From an uncultured Crocinitomix sp. (lineage in GTDB: Bacteria; Bacteroidota; Bacteroidia; Flavobacteriales_D; Crocinitomicaceae): 60,643 nt of DNA. The notes beneath the pieces were generated by a model. That model saw only the letters and a list, made by a program, of their open reading frames with translations, ran no database searches and had not been told where the DNA came from. The translations under genes were made by a program, and so were the position numbers. Below, in pieces: positions 17,201-24,506 of this stretch. The stretch lies in the NCBI GenBank assembly GCA_937136425.1, contig CAKZON010000111.1, positions 1-60,643 on the forward strand, given 5' to 3'. How positions within the stretch are numbered: position 1 is the stretch's first letter; every line of letters begins with the position of its first letter.

Positions 17201-19431
17201 TAAATGTTACCTCTGGAATTAATCAAGAACTAATTTTAGAGGACAGTACTGTCTATTTTTGGCGAGTTGCCGTTGTAGATACTGGTGATTATTATTGGGT
17301 TGAACATTCCTTTCAACATATTAATGGAAAATCAGGTTGGGGACAAGATCACTTTTTTCAGTTTAAGGACAATGACTATTTATTTTTAGACTATGAAAGA
17401 AGTATTCGTAAACGACTGTTTGGACCATCTTATAAATCAATCAGTTGTGATGTTTATGGGAATGCAACAGGATGGTATCAGTTTGCATTTACTTTATTTA
17501 GAATTGATGGAAGTTTAGATCCTGGTTATGGTGAATATAATTTCTGCTCAACAAATCCACAATTTTTAGTTGCTGTAATAGATCCGTATACATTAAAGTC
17601 ATGGGGAACTCGTTGGGATGATGGAGGAGCAATTCCTATGCAAAATCCGGATCATGGATTTGGTAATGCAAATGATAATGGAGGTTGTAGAAATAGAGTT
17701 GAAGATCATTTTGGGTTTTATCAAGATAATCCTGTTCAAGTTGATGCTTTTGAGAACCTAATGATGAATGAAATACCTGATAGTTTTTATTACCTCATTT
17801 ACACTTCACGTTACGCGAACTATTCAGAGTGGGACATAGGTTCGCCGGATATTTATGACGTTTTTGCCGATTTAGGATGCGACAGCATTTATCCAGGTAG
17901 GGAAGAGGTACCTTTCATTGTGTTTGGAAAAATGGGAGATCCAAGTTCAACAAAAGAAGTTTATGGACAATATTTAGATGAGTTGATTCATTTTCAAGAC
18001 ACCTTATGGGGCTTTGATTATTTAGGAGAAGAAACATCATCTATCATTGGTCCGTCATCAGAATGGGAAAACCTGTATTGGAAACAAGACGCAATGGAGG
18101 CTATGACAGAAGATTCAACAAGACTTAAAGTTACAGGTTTGTCTAACGCAGGTTCAAGCACTTTATTGATTGATACATTGTTTACGCCAAATGATTCTAT
18201 TATGAATCTTTTTACAATAATTGATGCCAATGAGTACCCTTATTTACAATTGAATGCTCAACATTGGGACAGCTCAGGTTTTACACCAGCTCAAATTGAC
18301 AGGTGGCACGTTCTTTACCAACCTGCTCCAGAAGCTGCATTAGATGGAACAGCAGGTGTTTACTGGTTACCAAATGATACCCTTTACGAAGGACAGGATA
18401 TTGCTGTAGCTTTTGATATTAAGAATATTAGTAATATTCCTATGGATTCGTTACTTGTTAATTATTGGATAGAAGATGCAGAACATAATCTAATACCTAT
18501 TGATTATCCACGCCAAGATTCATTAAGAATAGGAGAAACAATTAGAGATACATTGACAATTCCAACTGTTAATCATTTAGGGTTCAATAGTCTTTGGGTT
18601 GAGGTAAATCCATACATAGGTTCAGGACTTACAGATCAATTAGAGCAATATCATTTCAATAATATTGGACAAATTCCATTTAATGTATTGGGCGATAATG
18701 AAAACCCTATTTTGGATGTAACCTTTAACGGTTACCATATTTTAAATGGCGATTTAATTGATCCTCGATCAGAGGTGCTAATAACTTTAAAAGACGAAAA
18801 TCCATATTTGATTATGGAAGATGAAGATGATACCGCCAATTTTGGAATTTACCTAACAGATCCTAATGGAGTGCAAACACGATTAAATTTTAGAAATAGT
18901 GCTGGAGAACCCCAAATGGAATGGATTCCAGCTGATCCAGGAAATAAGAAGTTTAAAATTATTTATACGGGGGACTTTAAATTAAATGGGACGTATCGTT
19001 TGCTGGTGCAAGGAGTTGATCAATCAGGAAATATTTCTGGCGATTTTCAATACGATATTGAATTTGAAGTAGATCACAATTCGTCCATTACACATTTAAT
19101 GAACTACCCAAATCCATTTAGTACAAGCACACAGTTTGTATTTACACTGAGCGGTGCTACCATTCCAGATGAGTTTACAATACAAATAATGACAGTTACG
19201 GGAAAAGTAGTTCGTGAAATAACCAAAGATGAATTGGGTGATATTCGAATTGGGCGAAATATTTCGGAATACAGATGGAATGGTACAGATGAATATGGTG
19301 ATGCTTTGGCAAACGGTGTTTATTTATATCGTGTAATCGTTAAAATAGACAATGAAACAGTAGAGCACCGTGAAAGCGGAGCAGATCAATATTTCACCAA
19401 AGAATTTGGAAAGATGTATTTAATGCGTTAA
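14272..19431 (+). CDS. porU: T9SS sortase PorU (C25 gingipain-like), long form
   Basis: PorU is the surface cysteine sortase that removes T9SS signals from cargo and joins the cargo to a surface glycan. This 1719-residue protein has a signal peptide (about 1-19) and a peptidase C25 domain (about 420-780) with the dyad His657 ('FFGHASADGF') and Cys687 ('VVGNACLTGNVF'). Long beta-sandwich regions follow, and a FlgD-like C-terminal domain ends it ('MNYPNPFSTSTQFVFTL', 'EYGDALANGVYLYRV'). P. gingivalis PorU has about 1160 residues, so this is a long form, possibly the PorU2 type. The GTG start follows the porV stop by 2 bp. Its TAA shares a TTAA palindrome with the convergent gene. Confidence 0.88.
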   Translation: MWNKLLTISFLLCNAVGFSQFGNEWIDYDQQYYTFPIHQDGVYKLDYTFLSDAGVPVATIAPENYQIFGFEKEQEIWVEGAEDGTFDPGDYILFYAEKNTTWLDSIIYESPDKVSNRYYPHFNDTIHYYLTWNASADNARVIEETDVDFGAYVPRAYFLKTSFKEGHDLYLEGYKVSGMSKSSYSAGEGWFGYRIFMGAVVNYQDDNLSTTNAYAGDGAPNARGTAVSAGVSDADFEGAGNHHLQLQYGLSNTVLYDTVFVGYQKNKFDFEIPVASLGATTTRIRHQLINDLGVISDYQSVAFSELTYAHTPNLEGASYYELTVPHNLTAAKTHYSFSSFSAAAPLAFTLGPEMKKIPVVETGGIYDLIVPNLPSGQDQDFVILDESSILVPEDINPINGTGNFTNYATTNFESAYLLISHETLWAGATDYKAYRESLPGGGYNVVLADVNELYHQFGGGVPKHVIGLRRFAHFAYAQATEKPNFLFLLGKGIREANENIATGFGTRQGALSYDACLIPTFGYPTSDNLITSQLEDNLWSPLIATGRLAAHTLEDVYSYLNKVQEYELQQDPNSFYSVEDKLWQKEILHFGGGANEVEQSIFKYYLESYETDLEGDKFGGNVSSYYKTVSDPVDPAILTDVTDLIDNGVSLMTFFGHASADGFDQNIDDPENWNNMGKYPVVVGNACLTGNVFEPSSVSASEQYVLIENKGAIAFLANSNQAFSNSLNSFSEVLFLNISDTQYGLALGEQTQHTIDLIQYEGMSFGLQNVCNQMTLHGDPAIKVNSHPDPELEINHSSIFFSPSVIDLTVDSIDVNVVVYNLGQSALDTFAIELTRSFPNGGGDSLYTKLVSGIDYIDTVVFTVPFYNNIGVGINTFTASVDIPSLIPEQFDEVNNNVFAKQVLFDVDGIYPVWPYNFAVIPDDTISIKGSTVNPFAGMANYRFEIDTTDLFNSPEHLYREVSSLGGVVEVDYNEWLNVTSGINQELILEDSTVYFWRVAVVDTGDYYWVEHSFQHINGKSGWGQDHFFQFKDNDYLFLDYERSIRKRLFGPSYKSISCDVYGNATGWYQFAFTLFRIDGSLDPGYGEYNFCSTNPQFLVAVIDPYTLKSWGTRWDDGGAIPMQNPDHGFGNANDNGGCRNRVEDHFGFYQDNPVQVDAFENLMMNEIPDSFYYLIYTSRYANYSEWDIGSPDIYDVFADLGCDSIYPGREEVPFIVFGKMGDPSSTKEVYGQYLDELIHFQDTLWGFDYLGEETSSIIGPSSEWENLYWKQDAMEAMTEDSTRLKVTGLSNAGSSTLLIDTLFTPNDSIMNLFTIIDANEYPYLQLNAQHWDSSGFTPAQIDRWHVLYQPAPEAALDGTAGVYWLPNDTLYEGQDIAVAFDIKNISNIPMDSLLVNYWIEDAEHNLIPIDYPRQDSLRIGETIRDTLTIPTVNHLGFNSLWVEVNPYIGSGLTDQLEQYHFNNIGQIPFNVLGDNENPILDVTFNGYHILNGDLIDPRSEVLITLKDENPYLIMEDEDDTANFGIYLTDPNGVQTRLNFRNSAGEPQMEWIPADPGNKKFKIIYTGDFKLNGTYRLLVQGVDQSGNISGDFQYDIEFEVDHNSSITHLMNYPNPFSTSTQFVFTLSGATIPDEFTIQIMTVTGKVVREITKDELGDIRIGRNISEYRWNGTDEYGDALANGVYLYRVIVKIDNETVEHRESGADQYFTKEFGKMYLMR

Positions 19432-20852
19432 AACCTGTAATAGATTTGAGCGCCTAGTCCTATGTTTTTTCTGCTTACCTCCTGTTCAAACAAATTTGCT
19501 TCACCTAATCTTGTCGTTTTGTAATTAACAAGTATTCCTAACCCCAATTTTGAAAAATTATAGTTGATTTCTGCAGATACTTTTGGTGAAAAAGCAAAGG
19601 TTGATTGAGTATCTTTCAAATTAACAGGAAGATTATCAAGAATAGAGGTTTGCCTTTTTATGATTGTCCCAGAAAACACACCGCCTAAATTTGCTCTGAT
19701 ATTTAAATGTCCTAAAAAGTTAAAACCATATCCTACAGAAAAAGGAATCCCAAAGCTTTTGGATGAGTATGCATAGCTTGATTCTTCTTTTATTGTTCCA
19801 ATGTAAGTATATGTAATAGTTTCGCCATCAATTACAGTATCTACCGTTATAAGTCCTTCATAAGCATATGTTTTATTCCACATTTCAGATGATTGCTCAA
19901 AGTCAAAGCCAGAACTAAAATTTAAACCCCTTGTTAGGTTGTAATTGTAACTAAGAAAAAATTGCTGAGCAGGGATTCTTACTCCTATCCAACTAGTAGC
20001 ATCATTGCTTAGGTCAAAACGATTATCTTCTGGTATTGAATAAAAACCGCCGAGTGAAATTCTATGCTTTTTAAACGTTGGAAGATTTGGTTGAGGTACT
20101 GTGGAAGGTGATATGGAGTCAATTTCCCAATCCGCAGGATTATCAGTTGTAGATAATCCATTTACAGGCTCTTTTAAAGTGATTGTAGGAGCGTTTTCAT
20201 TATTTACAATATGTTGCTCTGTTTTTTTTGTTACGTTATTAGAACGGGGCGCTAAGCTAATATCATTGTTTGTTATAAATGTTGTAGGGCTCATTGCAAT
20301 CTCATTATTTGCAAGCAAGTTATTTTTTTCAGAATTATTTATAGATAAGTGAGTCAATTCTGCTTCAAGCTCCGCGTTCTCAGGAATGTTTGTTTCAACA
20401 ACATAACTAATTTCTGAACCGTTGTTATTCTCTAGATTGGAGAATGCCCCCATTTCATTTGTTTCTGAAGTTTGAGAATCATTAGATACTATTATGTTGG
20501 AAGAGTTTATAATAGATGAATTGGCCTGTGTTTCTTCTTTTTTAGAATCATTCAATTCGATCATTGCAGATTGTGTATGAGAATTAGTTTTAGAAGGCGT
20601 TTCATTTTTTATACCGGATAATTTTCGCACGTTCTCTTGACCAGATAATAACAAAGTAACGCAACCGCCTACACTCAAAAAAAGCAGGATTAAAAGGTAA
20701 GGTAAGAATCCACCACGATTCGGTTTAGTGGAAGGTTGATCAAAGTTGATGGCGTTCATAACACCATCTTCTAGACTATCGTCTGGTAAGACTGATAAAT
20801 CTGCCAACTCATTTTTATATAATTCTTCAATATCTCCCAACTCCTTATTCAT
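19428..20852 (-). CDS. Membrane-anchored putative anti-sigma protein with C-terminal beta-barrel-like domain
   Basis: This 474-residue protein follows an ECF sigma gene with an 8-bp overlap, the usual place of an anti-sigma factor. Residues 1-48 are a short acidic cytoplasmic part ('LGDIEELYKNELADLS') without a clear zinc motif. About 49-70 is a single membrane helix. A long Ser/Asn/Glu-rich linker (about 75-255) follows. The last ~215 residues are strands like an outer-membrane barrel, from 'HRISLGGFYSIPEDNRF' to the terminal 'IGLGAQIYYRF' with its final Phe. It may span both membranes, with the linker crossing the periplasm. Anti-sigma function is inferred from position; a chance misassignment of the barrel is possible. 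Confidence 0.7.
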   Translation of the reverse strand: MNKELGDIEELYKNELADLSVLPDDSLEDGVMNAINFDQPSTKPNRGGFLPYLLILLFLSVGGCVTLLLSGQENVRKLSGIKNETPSKTNSHTQSAMIELNDSKKEETQANSSIINSSNIIVSNDSQTSETNEMGAFSNLENNNGSEISYVVETNIPENAELEAELTHLSINNSEKNNLLANNEIAMSPTTFITNNDISLAPRSNNVTKKTEQHIVNNENAPTITLKEPVNGLSTTDNPADWEIDSISPSTVPQPNLPTFKKHRISLGGFYSIPEDNRFDLSNDATSWIGVRIPAQQFFLSYNYNLTRGLNFSSGFDFEQSSEMWNKTYAYEGLITVDTVIDGETITYTYIGTIKEESSYAYSSKSFGIPFSVGYGFNFLGHLNIRANLGGVFSGTIIKRQTSILDNLPVNLKDTQSTFAFSPKVSAEINYNFSKLGLGILVNYKTTRLGEANLFEQEVSRKNIGLGAQIYYRF

Positions 20853-21381
20853 AATTATAGTTTTCTACTAGTTTGGTAATCATTTTTTTTGCCTTGTGCA
20901 ATTGAGATCTTGATGTTGATTCGGAAATACTCAGGTATGCTGCAATTTCCTTATGTGTTAGATTATCAATGACAAATAGATTAAAGACAACTTTATATCC
21001 TTCTGGTAACTGGTTCAAAAAACTCAGGAGTTTCTTTTTCAGGAAACTAATGTCCTCTTTCTCAAAAGCACTTTCTTCAGCACTTTCTAATCGGTCTTCA
21101 TTATCCGTGAGAATTAGTTGATAGTTTTTACGTATGTAAAGCAGTGCACAATTCACCGTAATTTGTCTAATCCATGGTGCAAATGGATATTGAGGATTAA
21201 AAGATTCTCTTTTTTCGTATATTTTTATAAAAGTTTCTTGAAAAACGTCCTGGGCATCATCATTACATCTGGTATATCTCAAAGAAATTCCAAAAACAAA
21301 TGCTTTGTAATTTTTATAAACTTCTTTAAATGCCGTTTGGTCACCTTTTATAAAGTCGCTATGTTGTTTGTCTATTGGCAA
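20845..21381 (-). CDS. ECF-type RNA polymerase sigma factor
   Basis: The 178-residue protein has the two domains of ECF sigma factors. Region 2 (about 20-90) contains 'ISLRYTRCNDDAQDVFQETF' and 'APWIRQITVNCALLYIRKN'; region 4 (about 115-170) contains 'LPEGYKVVFNLFVIDNLTHK' and the helix-turn-helix 'EIAAYLSISESTSRSQLHKA'. It should direct RNA polymerase to a small regulon in response to an envelope signal. The downstream overlapping gene is the likely anti-sigma partner. In P. gingivalis an ECF factor (SigP) works with PorX on T9SS genes; closeness to porV-porU here is suggestive only. Confidence 0.92.
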   Translation of the reverse strand: MPIDKQHSDFIKGDQTAFKEVYKNYKAFVFGISLRYTRCNDDAQDVFQETFIKIYEKRESFNPQYPFAPWIRQITVNCALLYIRKNYQLILTDNEDRLESAEESAFEKEDISFLKKKLLSFLNQLPEGYKVVFNLFVIDNLTHKEIAAYLSISESTSRSQLHKAKKMITKLVENYNYE

Positions 21382-21425
21382 AAATGGTCAGTAAGTAACG
21401 TTATTTGGGGTTTAATTGGTAACAA

Positions 21426-21452
21426 AGTAAGGCGGGATTTCCCCACCTTACT
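21426..21452 (-). terminator. Strong hairpin between acidic lipoprotein and sigma gene
   Basis: A 12-base-arm inverted repeat (21426-21437 with 21441-21452), nearly perfect with a tiny loop, lies about 20 bases behind the acidic lipoprotein stop on the minus strand. It is followed by TTTGTTACC, only a weak T-run. It probably ends or attenuates transcription before the sigma gene. Confidence 0.55.
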
Positions 21453-21472
21453 ATTTAGATATCTATTAGAAA

Positions 21473-22021
21473 CTACAGTAGATACTCTTCAAAACAATCT
21501 GGAATACAGTCTTCATCTAAGTCATCAAGACATATAATTGAGATTGTGTCATCACCATCCGTATAAGTCAATACATCTGGGCTACCGTCTCCATCAGTAT
21601 CAGTAAGTTCAACGCCGTCTAACCATTCTAATCCAACCCACCAGTCATCACAAGGGCCTTCTTCTTCCTCTTCGCCATCATCATCTCCATCTTCTTCCTC
21701 TTCTTCACCGTCATCTGCGTCATCCTCTTCTTCTTCGGTGTCATCATCATAATCACCATCCATAAACATTTCATAGCAATCAGGAATACAATCTCCATCA
21801 ACGTCTCCGTCCTCACACACAATTGTAATTGTTTCGCCGTCTTCGGTATAAGTTAAACCATCAGGCTCTCCGTCATCATCTGCATCAATAAGTTCGACAC
21901 CTTCATCTAATTCAATGTCCAGCCACCAATCTTCACATGGATCAATATCTTCGCCATCACAGGCAACTAATGTTGTTAAACTAAAAGCGGCAATTACCGC
22001 GGGTAAAATAAATCTTTTCAT
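21473..22021 (-). CDS. Very acidic lipoprotein with duplicated Cys/WW domain
   Basis: The ATG at 22021 gives 182 residues with a lipoprotein signal (lipobox ending at Cys21, 'LTTLVAC'); the frame upstream of it has no plausible start. Two copies of one domain are seen: residues 28-87 and 123-178. Each begins 'PC-[ED]-DWW', carries a calcium-binding-like Asp-rich loop ('DADDDGEPDGLTYT', 'DTDGDGSPDVLTYT') and ends 'DCIPDC-[YF]-E'. Cys spacing is conserved (29-69-78-82 and 124-164-172-176). A run of mostly Asp/Glu (about 88-121) joins them. The Asp loops resemble thrombospondin type 3 or EF-hand-like repeats, so surface calcium binding is likely. I do not recognise the family. Confidence 0.8.
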   Translation of the reverse strand: MKRFILPAVIAAFSLTTLVACDGEDIDPCEDWWLDIELDEGVELIDADDDGEPDGLTYTEDGETITIVCEDGDVDGDCIPDCYEMFMDGDYDDDTEEEEDDADDGEEEEEDGDDDGEEEEEGPCDDWWVGLEWLDGVELTDTDGDGSPDVLTYTDGDDTISIICLDDLDEDCIPDCFEEYLL

Positions 22022-22092
22022 CTTAATTTTTTTAAATTCATCAATAGATATACATCCATAATTGGAATGTTGCCTGAGCTTAAAAAAAAAGT

Positions 22093-22128
22093 AAAAAAAA
22101 ACGGCTCTCAATAACTGAGAGCCGTTTT
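22093..22128 (-). terminator. Terminator of the persulfide dioxygenase gene
   Basis: A 13-bp perfect stem (22098-22110 with 22116-22128, core CGGCTCTCA/TGAGAGCCG) and a 5-base loop lead into a run of T on the minus strand. It lies just behind the stop of the gene at 22147-23565. Confidence 0.92.
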
Positions 22129-22146
22129 AGAAATAGATTCTATCTA

Positions 22147-23565
22147 TTATAAAAGCGTTGTCGGGCAAACATATTCTGTTTTAGGAACATCTAAAGTTCC
22201 AATCACTTCAAAGCCTCCAATTACGTCTTTAAAATCATCCCATCCGCGTTGTTTTAGAATTGATGCTGCAATCATACTACGGTATCCACCCGCACAATAA
22301 ATAGTGAATGGCTTATCTTTTGGAAAACTTGCCAAATTTGTATTGATTTCATTTAATGGCACATTTACAGCACCAACTATATGTTCAGAATCGTATTCAC
22401 TTTTCTTTCTAACATCAAAAACAAGCATGTCTTCATTCTCTTTTACTGACTTTGCAAAATCATCAGCCGTGGTTCTTTCAAACTGGTCCACTTCTTTATT
22501 TGCGTTTTTCCAAGCTTGAATTCCATTTTCCAAATATCCAATGGTAAAATCATAACCAACTCTTGACAATCTTGTTACAACTTCTTCTTCGCTTCCTACT
22601 TCAGTTATTAATAATATTTCTTGCTTTACATCTGGAATCATTTCTCCAACCCACTGCGCAAAGTTTCCGTCAATACCAATGTTAATACTGTTAGGAATAA
22701 ATCCTGAAGCAAAATCAGATGCATCTCTTGTATCTAATATTAATGCGTTCGTTTCATTTGCTACGAGTTCAAAAGCCTCTGGATTTAGTGGCTTATTCGC
22801 ACGCGTCATTACATCATCCAAACTGTCATATCCTTTAATGTTCATTAAAACATTTTGAGGGAAATATTGCGGTGGAGCCGTTAAGCCTGTAAGCACTTCT
22901 TTAATAAACTCATCCTTCGTCATGTCTGGACGCAGAGCATAATTTGTTTTCTTTTGGTTACCCAATGTATCGGTCGTCTCTTTACTCATGTTTTTTCCAC
23001 AAGCTGAACCTGCTCCATGATTAGGGTAAACAATCAAGTCATCACTCAAAGGCATTATTTTATTTCGTAATGAATCATATAAATGTCCTGCCAATAATTC
23101 CTCCGTAAGGTCAGAAACAACATGCTGCGCTAAATCAGGTCTACCAACATCACCAATAAAGAGTGTATCTCCTGTAATTAATCCATGCTCATTTCCTTCC
23201 TCATCTATCACCATATAAGTGGTGCTTTCCATTGTGTGTCCAGGTGTATGCAAAATTTTGATTTTTATGTCGCCAATTGAGAAGATTTGGTTGTCTTCAG
23301 CAATTGTTGCTTCATATCCTGGAGATGCTGTTGGCCCAAATACGATTGAAGCTCCAGTTTTCTTCTGCAAGTCTAAATGTCCGCTTACAAAATCAGCATG
23401 AAAATGCGTCTCAAAAACGTATTTAATTTTTGCATTGTCTGCATTTGCTCGATCAATATATGGTTGAACTTCTCTTAGTGGATCAAAAATTGCTGCTTCA
23501 CCGTTACTTTGAATATAATATGCTGCGTGGGCTAAACAACCCGTATAAATCTGTTCTATTTTCAT
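22147..23565 (-). CDS. CstB-like persulfide dioxygenase-rhodanese fusion
   Basis: The 472-residue protein has three parts. Residues ~1-245 form an ETHE1-type metallo-beta-lactamase fold with iron ligands in 'ETHFHADFVSGH' (His54, His56, Asp58) and 'LHTPGHTMEST'. Residues ~255-355 form a rhodanese-like domain without the catalytic Cys. Residues ~365-460 form an active-type rhodanese with Cys424 in 'IYCAGGYRSM'. This order matches CstB of Staphylococcus, which oxidises persulfides to thiosulfate and so detoxifies sulfide. A conserved-looking 'YVCPTTLL' closes the chain. It is monocistronic, with its own -7 box and terminator. The iron-dioxygenase reading follows the family; activity is not shown. 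Confidence 0.88.
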   Translation of the reverse strand: MKIEQIYTGCLAHAAYYIQSNGEAAIFDPLREVQPYIDRANADNAKIKYVFETHFHADFVSGHLDLQKKTGASIVFGPTASPGYEATIAEDNQIFSIGDIKIKILHTPGHTMESTTYMVIDEEGNEHGLITGDTLFIGDVGRPDLAQHVVSDLTEELLAGHLYDSLRNKIMPLSDDLIVYPNHGAGSACGKNMSKETTDTLGNQKKTNYALRPDMTKDEFIKEVLTGLTAPPQYFPQNVLMNIKGYDSLDDVMTRANKPLNPEAFELVANETNALILDTRDASDFASGFIPNSINIGIDGNFAQWVGEMIPDVKQEILLITEVGSEEEVVTRLSRVGYDFTIGYLENGIQAWKNANKEVDQFERTTADDFAKSVKENEDMLVFDVRKKSEYDSEHIVGAVNVPLNEINTNLASFPKDKPFTIYCAGGYRSMIAASILKQRGWDDFKDVIGGFEVIGTLDVPKTEYVCPTTLL

Positions 23566-23593
23566 TTGAATCTGTTTTTATTATTTACAGTGT

Positions 23594-23601
23594 CAAAATT
23601 A
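23594..23601 (-). promoter_or_regulatory. TAnnTTTG -7 box of the persulfide dioxygenase gene
   Basis: TAATTTTG on the minus strand matches the -7 consensus, 28 bases before the ATG. A TTTG lies upstream, but its spacing of 13 bases is shorter than usual, so the -33 box is uncertain. Confidence 0.45.
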
Positions 23602-23725
23602 CAGAATCATTGATCAAAGTTATGTCTCAAATGTTACAAAAGAATTATGATAATTGTCAGGTGTTTAGATAGTTTGGGTCTGAATTGCCTTGTTAAAACA
23701 ACTGATTGTTAACGAGAACAATGTA

Positions 23726-24505
23726 CTATTCCACAATATTAAATAGCCCTTTGGCTTTGTCTCTACTATAGCGGTTAAAATGCCACCATTCCGTTTGAAT
23801 ACCCCAAAATCCGCCCGATCGCATTACATCTCTTAATAAATCACGATTATCAATGTGTTGTTGTGTTAATAGTCCCGAATCTAAGTAGGCTGCTTCATGA
23901 CGCGGATAAGCAATTTTTCTAATGTCGTCATACCCGGCGCCCATATCCAAAGCAACGCCATTAGTATCTGCAATTGTTAAATCTACCGCGGCGCCATAAT
24001 TATGTAAAGATCCGTTTTTTGGGTTGGATACAAATTTGACCTTGTCATTAATCGGCATGTCTAAAATGTCCCACATGTATTGTTGCACGCTTCGCGGACG
24101 AACGCCATCATAAACTAAGAGCGTTAGAGTTGAATCAATCTCTTTCAACTTAATTTGACATTTTTTTAAATCTTCAGCAACGGACGGTTGTAAGTAAATA
24201 CGGTTGAGGTGACCATAAACATCTGCAGCCATAAAGTTGTTTGTGTCTGAATAACGCACATCCGTTAATATTCCGGGAATAATATCTTGAATATTAACCA
24301 ACCCACTGTCAATTAGCCTTTGTTCCAAGGTGTCTACAATATAAACTGATTCTGGTTCAATCTCAGGTTCATCAATTAAAGTACTATCAATCTCAATATC
24401 TAATAATGTATCAACGACAGTGGTGTTGGAATTATTTTCACTATTTTTCTCACCTCCACATGAGAAAAGTGTAAAAAACAGAATCAGAAAGGTTAATAAC
24501 CGCAT
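23726..24505 (-). CDS. M15 family D-Ala-D-Ala dipeptidase, VanX type, lipoprotein
   Basis: VanX-type enzymes are zinc peptidases that cut D-Ala-D-Ala and take part in peptidoglycan recycling or, in some settings, glycopeptide resistance. The 259-residue protein has a lipobox ('LFFTLFSCGG', Cys about 16), an acidic linker, then the peptidase domain (about 70-255). Zinc ligands and base are visible in 'GSLHNYGAAVDLTI' (S-x-H-x6-D type) and 'EWWHFNRY' (E-x2-H). No vanH or vanA ligase is nearby, so a housekeeping role is more likely than resistance. The start codon is 1 bp from that of the divergent CtlX-type gene. Confidence 0.9.
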   Translation of the reverse strand: MRLLTFLILFFTLFSCGGEKNSENNSNTTVVDTLLDIEIDSTLIDEPEIEPESVYIVDTLEQRLIDSGLVNIQDIIPGILTDVRYSDTNNFMAADVYGHLNRIYLQPSVAEDLKKCQIKLKEIDSTLTLLVYDGVRPRSVQQYMWDILDMPINDKVKFVSNPKNGSLHNYGAAVDLTIADTNGVALDMGAGYDDIRKIAYPRHEAAYLDSGLLTQQHIDNRDLLRDVMRSGGFWGIQTEWWHFNRYSRDKAKGLFNIVE

Positions 24506-24506
24506 A

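Noticed and set aside
21118..21537. 139-residue plus-strand frame over the sigma gene
   Set aside because: Antisense to a clear ECF sigma factor and to the hairpin after the acidic lipoprotein; no recognisable features.
21660..21760. Repetitive DNA resembling a tandem repeat or CRISPR-like array
   Set aside because: The repeats are GAA/GAT-type codons of the acidic linker of the lipoprotein; there are no spacers of constant length.
22022..22111. 30-codon N-terminal extension of the acidic lipoprotein
   Set aside because: It would bury the lipoprotein signal peptide and runs into the terminator of the upstream gene.
23726..24505. Vancomycin-resistance gene
   Set aside because: VanX-type peptidases are common housekeeping enzymes; no vanH, vanA or regulator genes are nearby.
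24420..24506. Upstream extension of the ctlX frame
   Set aside because: It would overlap the divergent lipoprotein signal region of the dipeptidase and adds residues not found in the family start.
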